Part shown: positions 12,688-22,651 of the stretch, piece after piece | How positions within the stretch are numbered: the first letter of the stretch is position 1 | Layout: each line of letters opens with the position of its first letter | Assembly: GCA_022578605.1 (NCBI GenBank) | Contig: MU394064.1 | Coordinates: forward strand, 434,001-498,000 | Source of the DNA: Camillea tinctor | Taxonomy: Eukaryota > Ascomycota > Sordariomycetes > Xylariales > Xylariaceae | Reading direction: 5' to 3' | Length of the DNA stretch: 64,000 bases | Notes under the pieces: generated by a model | Databases searched by the model: none | Told to the model about the DNA's origin: nothing | What the model saw: only the letters and a program-made list of their open reading frames with translations | Made by a program: the position numbers and the translations under genes

Positions 12688-12791
12688 GGTAAGTGAGGGA
12701 ATCGAACCACTTCACTCTTGGGGTGCTTGGCACAGATGCAGGGATCATGTTTACATGTGTACTCACGACTAAACCACTGAGCTAACTCGCC
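12688..12791 (-). other. tRNA-like module with A and B boxes inside the miniature element
   Basis: On the minus strand it starts GGCGAGT TAGCTCAGTGG and ends GGTTCGATTCC...ACTTACC. The A box (12774-12785) and B box (12698-12708) match RNA polymerase III promoter consensus. The acceptor ends GGCGAGT and ACTTACC pair at 6 of 7 positions, one of them G-U. The T stem pairs poorly and the anticodon region is long, so this is a decayed or intron-bearing tRNA relative rather than a working tRNA gene. It could let polymerase III transcribe the element. Confidence 0.65.
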
Positions 12792-12808
12792 AGAAATGAG
12801 GGCATCTT

Positions 12809-12832
12809 GCGGAAGCGTGCCGGGCTCATAAC
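12809..12832 (-). other. primer-binding site complementary to the 5' half of initiator tRNA-Met
   Basis: The plus strand here reads like the D-arm to anticodon-loop part of initiator tRNA (GCGGAAGCGTG... then CTCATAAC). It abuts the 63-bp repeat with no spacer. Internal priming at this tRNA position is known for copia-like elements. The exact host tRNA could not be checked here. Confidence 0.75.
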
Positions 12833-12895
12833 TGTAAAGCTAAAAAGCAAATGCTAATAGCTTTTTGACTATTAGCTCATATATAGTCCGTGACA
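12833..12895 (-). repeat. terminal direct repeat (5' LTR of the miniature element)
   Basis: 63 bp, identical base for base to the copy at 12515-12577, and bounded by the second TCTCC target copy at 12896-12900. Confidence 0.9.
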
Positions 12896-13233
12896 TCTCC
12901 TCCCTCCCCCTCAGCCCCCAACACGATTCCCAAGACACCGAAGATGAGGTATCATAGAAAAGGTTTTAACACAATAAAAGGACAATTTGTGCTACAATAG
13001 AAACCTTCATTTTCCAAAACTTATGATCCCTTTAAAACAGGATTTTTATCCATACTTTTCAGTTACATATCAGCTGACTCGTCAAGGAAACTCCATTTTC
13101 ACACTAAATTACCTCCTATAATTATGTTTCTGTTGTGAGGTGATTAATTCAGCTTCACGATAGTTTGAATCAAATACATACCTATTACAGTTTCTAACTC
13201 TTATATATATGATATAAACACCCAATTGACAAT

Positions 13234-14889
13234 ATGGCGTTTCATCTTATCGACACCTCTACGCTGCGTCTGACATTCGTTGCTGACAAGCTTCCATACG
13301 CCATATTGTCTCATACGTGGGAGAATTGCAAGGAGGTCTCTTTCCAGGAGATGGTAGCCATCAATGAAGATCCATCCCATCCAGCGAGCAAAAAGTCGGG
13401 ATATTCGAAGATCGTCAAAACATGCGAGATAGCTAAGAGCCAGGGTATACCTTATGTTTGGGTTGACACTTGCTGTATCGACAAGACGAGCAGTTCTGTG
13501 CTAAATGAGGCCATCAACGCTATGTACCGCTGGTATCAAGAAGCTCAAGTTTGCTATGCTCTCCTTTCCGATTTTGACTCTGGCTGTGCCATTGAGAGTA
13601 CTCTGCCTAAGTGCAGATGGTTCACACGAGGCTGGTGCTTGCAAGAACTCATTGCTCCAAAGGCAGTGCTCTTTTTCGATGCTGGTTGGAACAGCATCGG
13701 TTCAAAGGCTGACCTGACATCACTCATCTCGAAGATTACCTCTATAGATAGAGATGTCTTAGTTGACAGCAGTTCAATGGGTTCTGTGCCGGTAGCACGG
13801 AGAATGTCTTGGGCTGCAAAGCGGGTGACCACAAGAGAGGAAGATTTGGCATACTGTTTGCTTGGGATCTTTGATGTTAACATGCCAATGCTTTATGGTG
13901 AGGGGTCCAAAGCCTTCATACGACTCCAGGAGGAGATAATCAAATCTTCGAATGATCTTTCAATATTTGCCATCTACAAATCTCCGAGTAAGGAGGTTGA
14001 TGATCGCAATGACCGACGCCAATCTTACTGCTCTCTGTTCGCCACCTCTCCTAGAAGTTTTGAGGACTGCGGGACGCTGGAACATTCATGAACCGATGTT
14101 CACTGGAATAATGCGTTTTCATTGACTAACAAAGGACTTTATTTCCCTCGAGTTGAGATGCAGGTTGAAGTCCGGCACGGGCTTTATAGTTTGCCGTTAA
14201 ACTGTAAGCCTTCTGGAGGTAAACTAGCCTATATGTATTTCCGGAAAGTAGGTCCTGGCCTTTATGCAAGGGTAGATGTGGGCCTAAGCTTACATGACGA
14301 CGAAGAGGTCTCTTACGCAGAGGTGGAAAACGCGGTATACATCATCAAGGAAATAACGCCTCAGGTACAGCTCCATCTCGAGCAAGCTGAGGAGTATGCA
14401 ATCGCGGTACGGTCACGCAGTCACGATCTGCTTAAAGCGCTACAGGTGATGCAACGCTCTACATCAAGTGACCGCTGGGACGCTTCTCGGCAGCTTTTCT
14501 TGACGAGAGGGGAGAAGTCTTTCACCGGGTTCTGGAAGGTCTTCCCCAATTTCGCTCGAAAAATCGATGCTTCTTCAGAGGTATCACAAGTTCCTTCGAC
14601 TCACTACTACTTAGTGTGTGGGCTTAATCACTCCCACGCATCAGACACCGGCCCTTTTGCTTGGGTCCGCCTTCTCTCATTCAAAGAATGGACTGATCTA
14701 GGTAATAGATACGGAATATTGAGCAATACAGCCAACGCAGGAATCCTTTCTACTGAAGATACTGACGCTCAGCTTGTCATCGGCTCAGGCTCAAACAGTT
14801 TGCTGGTCACTGCAACCATACAGCTTGTAAAGTCAGAGGGGAGGCCACTTTTCTCGCTGGAGCTCAATATGAAAGAGAATCAAGAGTAG
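13234..14889 (+). CDS. HET-domain (heterokaryon incompatibility) protein, interrupted by one in-frame TGA
   Basis: HET-domain proteins trigger self/non-self recognition and incompatibility cell death in filamentous fungi. The N-terminus carries the HET signature: YAILSHTW (res. 22-29), WVDTCCIDK (76-84), RWFTRGWCLQELIAP (128-142) and the RMSWAAKR...EDLAYCLLGIFDVNMPMLYGEG block (190-224). Frame 13234 reaches a TGA at 14089-14091, codon 286. The same frame then stays open to 14889 with family-like sequence (AFSLTNKGLYFPRVEMQVEVRHGLYSLPLNCK). The uninterrupted product would be about 550 aa, a usual length. No GT-AG pair removes the TGA without deleting conserved residues. It is either a recent nonsense allele (pseudogene), a sequencing error, or a truncated 285-aa protein. 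The miniature retroelement lies just upstream. Confidence 0.85.
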
Positions 14890-14984
14890 TGTCAAAGGCG
14901 GCATGTCATACATGTTGTCCCTTGCTGTCAAGGAATACAATAAATGTGATATTATATTGGAGGTGTATATGAGAGAGTAATAGT

Positions 14985-15066
14985 TTGTTGCCACCCAAAG
15001 TAAATATTTTCAAAAATGAAATAAAATATAATGAAAACTACCTAGGTATTGAGCTGGAAATAGGGA

Positions 15067-15101
<35 letters not shown>

Positions 15102-15256
15102 CGGGGGGGGGGGGGGGGGGGGGGTCGNNNNNNNNNNCTTTGTAATTTTTTGTTGCCCCCCAAATTAAATATTTTAAAAAATTAAATAAAATATAATTAA
15201 AAATACCTAGGTTTTGCGCTGGAAATTGGGATAACCCCCCCCCCCCCCCCCCCCCC
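14985..15256. other. assembly gap (10 N) flanked by homopolymers and a suspect duplication
   Basis: N at 15128-15137. Before it comes a G run of about 55 bases (15069-15124, one C), and beyond it a C run (15235-15256). The 85 bp before the G run (about 14984-15068) recur at about 15148-15233 with about ten substitutions, all transversions. I read this as a scaffold join across low-quality sequence, not biology. Confidence 0.8.
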
Positions 15257-15761
15257 TTACTTACAGATGTATGAGGCTGTGAGGGACTAGGGGCGATAGT
15301 CCCTCGTCTACGACACCCAACTATCATACAGTTTGGTTGTAGAGAAGACATAAGAAAGAACTCAAAGAGGTAATGTATTAATCTGTACAGTAAACTAACG
15401 CCGACGGGCCATAAAAAGGGGGAAACCATCGTAAACTTGTAAGGAAGCAACGCAATCTATATACACACTACATTGTGGTTTCTGGTTCCCCTAGTCCCCA
15501 CAACCGTACGTGAAGCCAAAGAATTTACTCATACCTCATAAATACAAGGATATTTTCGTCTCTCATAATACCATATGGTTCCCAGCTCTACTAGTTTCCA
15601 TGACACAATTAACTTAGGGTTAAAGCTTTACTGTTGTTTAAACTTTATAGCAAGGAGGCAAACGTTAAGGATATTTTAAATTAACCTCGAATCACCGCTA
15701 CCTTTTAAATAGGTGTCTACCTACATAGGAGATGTCTATATCAAGTTGCTACAGCTAGCTG

Positions 15762-18533
15762 TTACGCTACACACCATCTACCATCATTCACCCATGTTCC
15801 CGAAGCCGCGGGCGTATTCTCCTCCTTAGAACCAGTATATATACGCACCAAACGCACATGTCGCACCAGATACATCCCATCACGCATGCCAACAATCTGC
15901 ACCAGCACACCAAATTTAGATCGGTACACTATAGCCAAGCTCTCTATCCTCCCACTATCAATATAGTCCTGCCAGTTCCGGCCACCCTCCGAGCTTGATA
16001 CGATGGTCTGGTCATCGGGAAAGAACTCGACATGTAACCAGGCATGCCTTAGAGCCTCACGTGGTGTGGGTTCCGCTGGATGTATGATAAGAACGTTTCT
16101 GGCTAAACGCGGGTATATTTAGTAACTATCATACATGCGTATTTTGAGCTTGCATAATAACGTACTAGAGTGCGAGTTTTTATAGCGTCGAATCTTTGAT
16201 CTCAAACTCGTCAAATTCCGGTGTGGAGAGCTGCCCAGCTTATAGCCCGTCGTTGTGACCTCGAGGCCGGCAGGTCCAAGCCTACCCGTGCCTTGCACGA
16301 AAGTATATTCGCCCCCTAGGTTCCGGTGCATGAGAGACCGGGGCGCCCAGGTCCACCGCTTGGATCCCAGCCGTGGTGCGTTCCAGAAAACGATCGAGAG
16401 CGGGAAGTCCTGTGTCTGTTCTAGAAAAACCTTCATCCGCTCCCGCTGGCAAGCCTCCGTCCACCGACCGAAGCTTATGCCCAGTTTCCTGGCCAAGGGG
16501 TACGGCGATCTCTCGCGGTCGATTCTGTCGAGCCGCTTGCGCCACCACCAGTCCATGGGTTGGATTTCCTGGATCTTGGCTAGATCCACGCCCAGGAGAG
16601 CTCCGATACACACGGTTTCGTCGTCGAGCCAGCTGGTCGTCCTCGCCCTAAGACCGCCCGAGATTTCGTCGAAAAGCTGGGCAATGCTATTTCCCTTTCT
16701 GGTCATTTGTATATCGGGCATGTCCTTTAATTGCTCGAAGACTAGGCCCGCTAGTTTCCCTCGCATGCTTGAAATAGAGTTGAAGGCATGTTTCACCACG
16801 GGGCAGGTGTTGACAATTTCGATATCTACCCTGATCATATCGTCGTCGTCGTCTTCAAAATCGCCGAGGAGGCCCATTTTGTCTAGAAATGGTTTCCAAA
16901 TATCCCCAAGTGCATAGTACTCCTTTCTCGCTTCTAGAAGGTCTATTGCCCCCTGGCGCAGTTCTTCTGCTGTGGAATCCGACTGCGGCGGCATGTTGGC
17001 ATACTGAATAATTTGCTCCGAGGGCTTAGCCGAAGATATGGCCCTTATCAATTGTATGGCACTTTGACTGGAGGCAAACACTTCTTCGGGTAATCGTTGT
17101 AACGTGCTAGATATCTCTACTAAGGTTTTATATTGAATGAACTGGTGCTCGAGGTCTTGGCCGAAGATAGCCTCGTCACCAACCTGGAAATAGAGGTTGC
17201 GAGAAACCCTGCATTCCAGATATGTCCAAAGCCTCGTCATCCAGGGTGAGTACTGAATGCGCATAAGTTTTTCTATCCAAGAACTGTTCGGCGAGCAAAG
17301 CTGTAGTGATCAATCCACTACAAGTACTTTATCGGCCTTCCTGAACGTCTGAGCGATCCTGACTATCGCGGCTCGCCTCGACTTCCTGTGTTCCTTTCCC
17401 ACAGGAATACACAAAGTATCCATCCAAAAGGGGACAGGTTGGTGTTTTGGCTCGTACAAGTCGTTTACCAAAATTTGAATGTGCTGTAATTGACAGCGTC
17501 TTAGACAGTTGCGCCATGGATTTCCACGGCCATCAGACCACACATGAGATATTGCCACATATGGTCTCTCGCGGCCGTCTAAGCCGCCATGCTGAATGAT
17601 GCTCGGTCGGCGGGCTCCACCGTGTGTTTCTATTAAGGGACAACCGCCGTTTTCAATAGTTCGAACGACATCCTCAACAGGTGGTCCGATTTCTACACAA
17701 TTGGTTGGATCTGTACAATCTGGAGCATGTCTTGTCTGATAAGTCCGGTAGTCTAGCTGGTTCGCCTGGCAGTTTATGCCACTGCTGCATTTATCGTGAT
17801 TCTTTGCTAAGGCCCTTCGGTTCATGGTCGAAAGATAATAACGACTAGAGAGATTGCATTCTTTCCTTAATGCTGACAGCTCACCAATACACCAACCAGC
17901 ATCTAACATGACTTTGTCGAGAAATGCGCTCTCCCAGTGAAGAGATATGGCCGTAGTGTATCCTTTTACTGCTCCTTGTGCAAATGTCAGGTAATCGCCC
18001 AGCAACGAGAGTGATAGTAGAATTCTAGCTTCAACCGTCCATTCTGCCTTTGCTCCTTCACATGCCAACGATTTGAGTCTCCGTTGGTTGATTGAGTGAA
18101 GGATGGAATGGGCGAGCTGAAGGCAATTATCTACCGTCTTCTCAAGCTCTTCCATATCTTCACGGTAGTCCTGCGTACGCGCAGCGATCCAATACCAAAA
18201 GTATCGTGGAAGAGCCTTCGTCGTAATTATAGCACCCCCGTCTACACTCAATTGAACAAACTCCTCGCGCTTGAAGTTATAGTTCGGCCGAGAAAAGGTT
18301 TCAGTCAGAAGTCCGAAGAAGAGCCATGATTGTAGAAAGATACAAGCATTCTGATCAGATAATGCTATATCAACTAGGATTTCGGAACTGTATCCATGCT
18401 GGAATGGAAACTGGCGGAAGCCTTCAAACCCAAGAGCTTGCCTTGGATATTCGAAATTGGAACCGAGTGCTAAGCAAGGTATTGTCGGCAAGTCTGTTGC
18501 ACTATCACTGTAGGCTGTGGGAAGATGATCCAT
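15762..18533 (-). CDS. HET-domain protein (second), interrupted by one in-frame TGA
   Basis: Large HET protein with the domain in its middle. The first exon runs from 18533 down to 16166, and the C-terminal exon is 16102-15762. The intron 16103-16165 (63 bp) has a perfect TACTAA branch point and restores a frame ending in VNDGRWCVA. The first part has a long N-terminal region (WLFFGLLTETF...PRYFWYWIAAR) and then the HET core: RPYVAISHVWSDGRG, VPFWMDTLCIPVG and ADKVLVVD. At 17310-17312 the frame meets TGA, then continues without a shift into SLQLC...SPWMTRLWTYLECRVSRNLYF, which is the expected next HET block. The whole open frame would be about 902 aa. The TGA lies inside a conserved block, so an intron there is unlikely. 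It is a nonsense allele, a sequencing error, or a truncated 407-aa product. The gene is convergent with the other HET gene. Confidence 0.85.
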
Positions 18534-20034
18534 TTCGTTAATAGCATGACATGTGCTGATACTTGAAAGTTATTGCGAGACTTGTCAATGTAATTCTGTA
18601 TATTGTCCTGTTTTGGGCTGTAATAAAACAGCCCAAGAATACCTTATTCAATGATCTTGATCGTACATTGGTAGCTACATATAAGGCTGCAGACACCTAC
18701 AGGTAACTTATAGGATCAAAGGGCTGAAAAGTAGACGTCAAAAACTGGCCAATAACGGTCATACATCGATAATTCAAGCCACTCGTCACATGCTGTGTAA
18801 TAATGTAAACCATCAAGTTGTCGTAGAAGGATTTCGAATATAGGAAGGATGAGTGCATCTTCTATGAATAACTTCTCTCTCTCTCCTTCTTGGCCCCCAT
18901 TCTATCGTGATCACCCCCTATCTCAAATACCCATATAAACCTTATATGTACAATACACACCTAGGCCAGGATACATCCCTTTTCCGATCTCTCCCTGTTA
19001 TACCCGATCATCATATGCAACCAACCCCGGGTGGAAAAGAAGAGGTTTAATGCCTATAGCATGCTCTCTACATTCCTTACCATCAATTCAATTTCTTTCC
19101 CCCCTTTCCCCCCTATCCTTCTTAATCCTCTGTCTCCGACCCCTTATCATATCTCTTAACCCCCTTTTCTTATCTAAACCACATCCCTTATCTTATACAA
19201 AGCAAAGAAGAGCGACATATAGGGATACAAGAGCTAGACTATAAGTCTTATTTTTCCTTTCCCGATATATCCTATTTCATTTTCACATTTTAATTTTCCC
19301 TCTCCTCTCATTTTCCTTTTTTTTTTCTTTTTCTGCCTCGCTGAACTACTGTTTTTACTTTGCCTGACAGTAGTAAGAAATAGAAAACCAGCATTGTTAA
19401 GTGTGTGTATCCCAGATCTCTCAAAGAGAAAGTTTCTTTTTTTTTTTCTAAGAGGGCCAAAAAAAGTTCTGTAGAAAAAAAAAAGGAACGCCTGATGATC
19501 CTCCCCCCTTTCCCTTATCTTTCCTTATCTCTCTCTCTTACCCACCCCCTTTCCACCCTACCAAAAAAAAAAAAGGTAGGAGTGGCAGTAATAGTAACCA
19601 TGATGCACCCCCTTATCCCTTTAAAACACTTTAAGTGGTTTACCTATCTTCTCTCATCTCTTTCCATTGCCCCTCGCCTTCCCCCTCGTCAAACCTCCCC
19701 TTCTCCCAATTCCTGTCCCGTTCCTAATATTCGTTCTATCCCTAATCTCCTTTTCCCCTTTCTTCCCTTCTACTACTTTTAAAAATAATATGGGGAAGAG
19801 ATGCGTGTATTCCACTTGGCCAGCTGCTATCATGTGGTCTACCCAAGGCAGCGACAGTGGTGGTGAATTTCTTTATTCCGCTATTTGCTTGCGGAATATA
19901 CTCTTCGTACAATATATATGGGGGGAAACGATGGTATAGGTATGGGACGAAGTGAGCACGGTTCTGATATGTTGTACAAGAGTTCAGGGTTTTCTTTTTC
20001 TTTTTTCTTTTTTTTAATATGTATATGGGGTGGG
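18534..20034. other. intergenic, no gene seen
   Basis: Pyrimidine-rich and low-complexity sequence, especially 19060-19800, with several runs of A or T. Short frames here are only translations of CT-rich DNA. Confidence 0.5.
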
Positions 20035-20835
20035 TTATTCTTGTGATACGGTTTGCTAGATGGGAATGTTGTTAGCTAGAGATTCTTCTAAGTATCTGGG
20101 GGTGGGGGTGTGATATAAATAGAAGTAGAACCTACCACCATCCAATCCATGCCTTCGCTGACACCGCTCCCGTCGACGGCGGAGCATGCGACGATGCTCC
20201 AGTTGCGATCGCGCAGCTCGCCGAGGCGGAGGGCCTCGGATATCTCGCCGGCGCCCTTGGCGCCGGGCTGGTCCTGCTTATTGGCGAATACGAGGAGAGC
20301 GGCGTCGCGGAGCTCTTCCTCGTTCAGCATGGCAGCTAGCTCCTCGGCAGCGGTCTGCAAACGCTCGATATCGGTGCTGTCGACGACGAAGATGACGGCA
20401 GCGGTGTTCGCATAGTAGCACCGCCAGTAGGGGCGGATGGAGGTCTGTCCACCGAGGTCCCAGACGTTGAAGTTCAGGTTCTTATACGTGACGGATTCTA
20501 CGTTGAAGCCGATGGTGGGAATTGTGGTTACTACTTCGCCTATCTGTTTGGGGTCAGCAAGTTGCTGGCGGACATGTAGCAAAAAGAGAGGCTATTCCGG
20601 TATAATATAGTCTGGTAGGGTATGGCATAGTCTAACCTTGAGTCTGTATAATAGTGTTGTCTTTCCAGCGTTATCCTATGAAAAGGGTTAGCTTACACTA
20701 TTCGATCATACTAATGCGAAGTTCCAACAAAGAAGGCGATGGAGGTGAGGTTCATCATACAAGACCTAGGATTAAAATCCGTATTTCCTTCTTTGCCCAT
20801 AGTAGGCCAGACAGCCATGACATGCCCTGACCCAT
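20035..20835 (-). CDS. ARL1: ARF-like small GTPase ARL1
   Basis: Golgi GTPase that recruits GRIP-domain golgins and helps tether vesicles. Four exons on the minus strand: 20835-20761, 20675-20637, 20543-20136 and 20055-20035. They are joined in phase 0 and give 180 aa, the family's normal length. The start is [13 protein letters not shown], with Gly2 available for N-myristoylation. GTPase motifs are GLDNAGKTT (P-loop, split by the first intron), [10 protein letters not shown] (switch I), DLGGQ (switch II), NKQD and CSAVDGSGV. The run [19 protein letters not shown] is typical of ARL1 rather than ARF1. The last exon is only seven codons and restores a usual C-terminus, MDWMVQTVSQE; without splicing the frame runs into a nonsense Pro-rich tail. 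Confidence 0.93.
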
Positions 20836-22185
20836 TTTGTATAATGATGGTGACGAATATGAAGATAACGACTATGGGTATGTTTGTTATCTCTCTCTCT
20901 CTCGTTACTTCGTTCGTTTGTTTGTTCGTCGGTCGTTAGAGGATGTATGTAATAATTAGTCGAGTAACGTGTGGTTAAATAATTGTTCGTTCTTCGTCCT
21001 TCGTTCTTCGACGCGAATGCGGATCTTGTCTGTAGAAAACAGAAAGTATAAGTAAAGTAAAAACCTGTCCACGTCGATTCGGATGTAAGCCGTTGCTTGA
21101 ATGTGGGTCGAACAAATAAGGGGCGTGGGCGTTCGGGGGATCCGTGGTGGATGTAAACTCCGTAATGTAGTATATGTGTGGTAGACAAAGTCTGGGGGGG
21201 TGGATGAATGTCTTGTCTCGTCTCTGTTCTGTTCTTGTCTTGTTTGTTTTGTTTTGTTCTTTACTAGCTTGGATACTTTAGTTTTTGCATGTGACTTAAG
21301 GAAAGAAGAAAAAAACAGATAGACACTGTAAGATATAGTATGGTGTAGTTGTATGTGTAGCTGGTAGTGTTAGGTCTCGGGTGTAAGTTGTATTCCGTTA
21401 AGTATCCGTAGTGTAAGTAGTAGTAATAGTAATAAAGTGACGATCGTACCTGTTTTGGTACAAGTCTGGTCCTTCTTTTTTTTTCTCTTTAGTTAATTTA
21501 TCTCAGAGTTATAACTTGTAAGTCTCTTCGATGCGTTGCAGATGTTGTCAATAATGAATGATAATAAATGATAATAAAAAAGGCCAAGTACAAAGTATAG
21601 AAGTAAATAGTAAAGGTATGAATTTGTAATACAACAGGTATTGGAAAGTAAACTAAAGTCAAGTAAAGTAAGTAAGAACCTAACCTAGCTAAGTAATAAT
21701 AAAGGAGGCCGCCATCAAGTATCAAGGTAGCTAAGCATTTTTATCTCTCTTTATCGCTTTCTCTTTGCCTCTGTCCTGCCATGGAGCCTTGAAAATCGTT
21801 CTTGGCATTTATTGTCACTGCATGAATTTATCATTTTAAAGTATACGTACTTTTAAGTACCAACTTATATAAGCAATTCAAGGTTTGCCTCACTTTTTGG
21901 TGTCTTATCTTCCTTTATCTAGTACTTTTTCTAATCACGTGGACTACCTCATCATCCACTCCACTTGACAGCCGGTTAGCTCGCTTTAGCACCCGAATCA
22001 GCCCGTCAAGAGCAGAAAAGTGGATCCCCACAATTTTCACCATTGGGGCTCTAAAACCCTCGCAAGAAAAGCCAAAATTTCTAGGCTTAACCCGCATTTT
22101 GCCTTGACCTTACAATCTACTCCACCCCTTCCATCAAGACAACAACCAACAAATCTCGACATTTCGATCAGCGAACGCAGTCAAA
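20836..22185. other. intergenic between divergent ARL1 and RPL39
   Basis: Shared upstream region of the two divergent genes. It is low complexity (many TAGTA/GTAAGT words and short poly-T). No gene is supported. Confidence 0.5.
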
Positions 22186-22651
22186 ATGCCGGTACGTATT
22201 TATTTGTCTACTTTGGGAGGTCAAATGAATGTAAAGGGAGGTTCTGGCTTTTAAGGGTAGTTTTTACCATGTTCAAGCGACTGCCAGCTTAGCCAGAGAG
22301 GACCGACTGGGCGCATTCGATGATGATGATTATGACAAGAACCAGAGAGGGGAATGCACACACATAACAAGCTAAAAAGACCAATGCTAACATTCTATTC
22401 TTCTCCCTCCCCCATCACAGAGCCACAAGTCTTTCCGCACGAAGCAGAAGCTCGCCAAGGCGCAGAAGCAGAACCGCCCCATCCCGCAATGGATTCGTCT
22501 CCGGACTGGTAACACCATCAGGTACGATTAAATCCTCCCTCGTCGAGATACACACTGGACGGTATGAAAACACGGGCAAGAGATTAACACACACAAAAAC
22601 AGATACAACGCCAAGAGAAGGCATTGGCGCAAGACTCGTCTCGGCATCTAA
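22186..22651 (+). CDS. RPL39: 60S ribosomal protein eL39
   Basis: Small basic protein of the large ribosomal subunit, lining the exit tunnel. Three exons, 22186-22191 (ATG CCG only), 22421-22521 and 22603-22651, give 51 aa, the exact family length. The product starts [20 protein letters not shown] and ends [11 protein letters not shown], the highly conserved eL39 sequence. The first intron (229 bp) right after two codons is a common design in fungal ribosomal protein genes. I looked in it for a C/D snoRNA: there is an ATGATGA C-box-like word, but no CTGA D box follows. The gene is easily missed because the longest coding exon is 101 bp. Confidence 0.97.

Larger units (their letters stand above)
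12515..12895 (-). mobile_element. miniature LTR-type (TRIM/SMART-like) retroelement, complete
   Basis: A 381-bp element, read on the minus strand. Two identical 63-bp terminal direct repeats (12515-12577 and 12833-12895) start TGTCACGG and end TTTACA, so they have the TG...CA ends of LTRs. The flanking 5 bp are identical (TCTCC at 12510-12514 and 12896-12900 on the plus strand), a target duplication of LTR-integrase size. Directly after the 5' repeat, positions 12832-12809 are complementary to the 5' half of eukaryotic initiator tRNA-Met, ending in its anticodon loop. That is the half-tRNA primer scheme known from copia-type elements. A G-rich tract (TTGGGGGGTG) abuts the 3' repeat as a candidate polypurine tract. 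There is no coding capacity, so it must depend on proteins supplied in trans. The identical repeats argue for recent insertion. It lies about 340 bp upstream of a HET gene. Confidence 0.88.

Noticed and set aside
12515..12895. Retrozyme or hammerhead ribozyme in the terminal repeats
   Set aside because: Neither strand has a CTGATGA...GAAA core. The LTR features explain the structure better.
14089..17312. Selenocysteine or programmed readthrough at the HET-gene TGA codons
   Set aside because: Fungi of this group lack selenoprotein machinery as far as is known, and the contexts TGA-ACC and TGA-TCA lack the CTA readthrough motif.
22192..22420. C/D-box snoRNA inside the first RPL39 intron
   Set aside because: A C-box-like ATGATGA is present, but no CTGA D box follows before the acceptor, and no terminal stem was seen.
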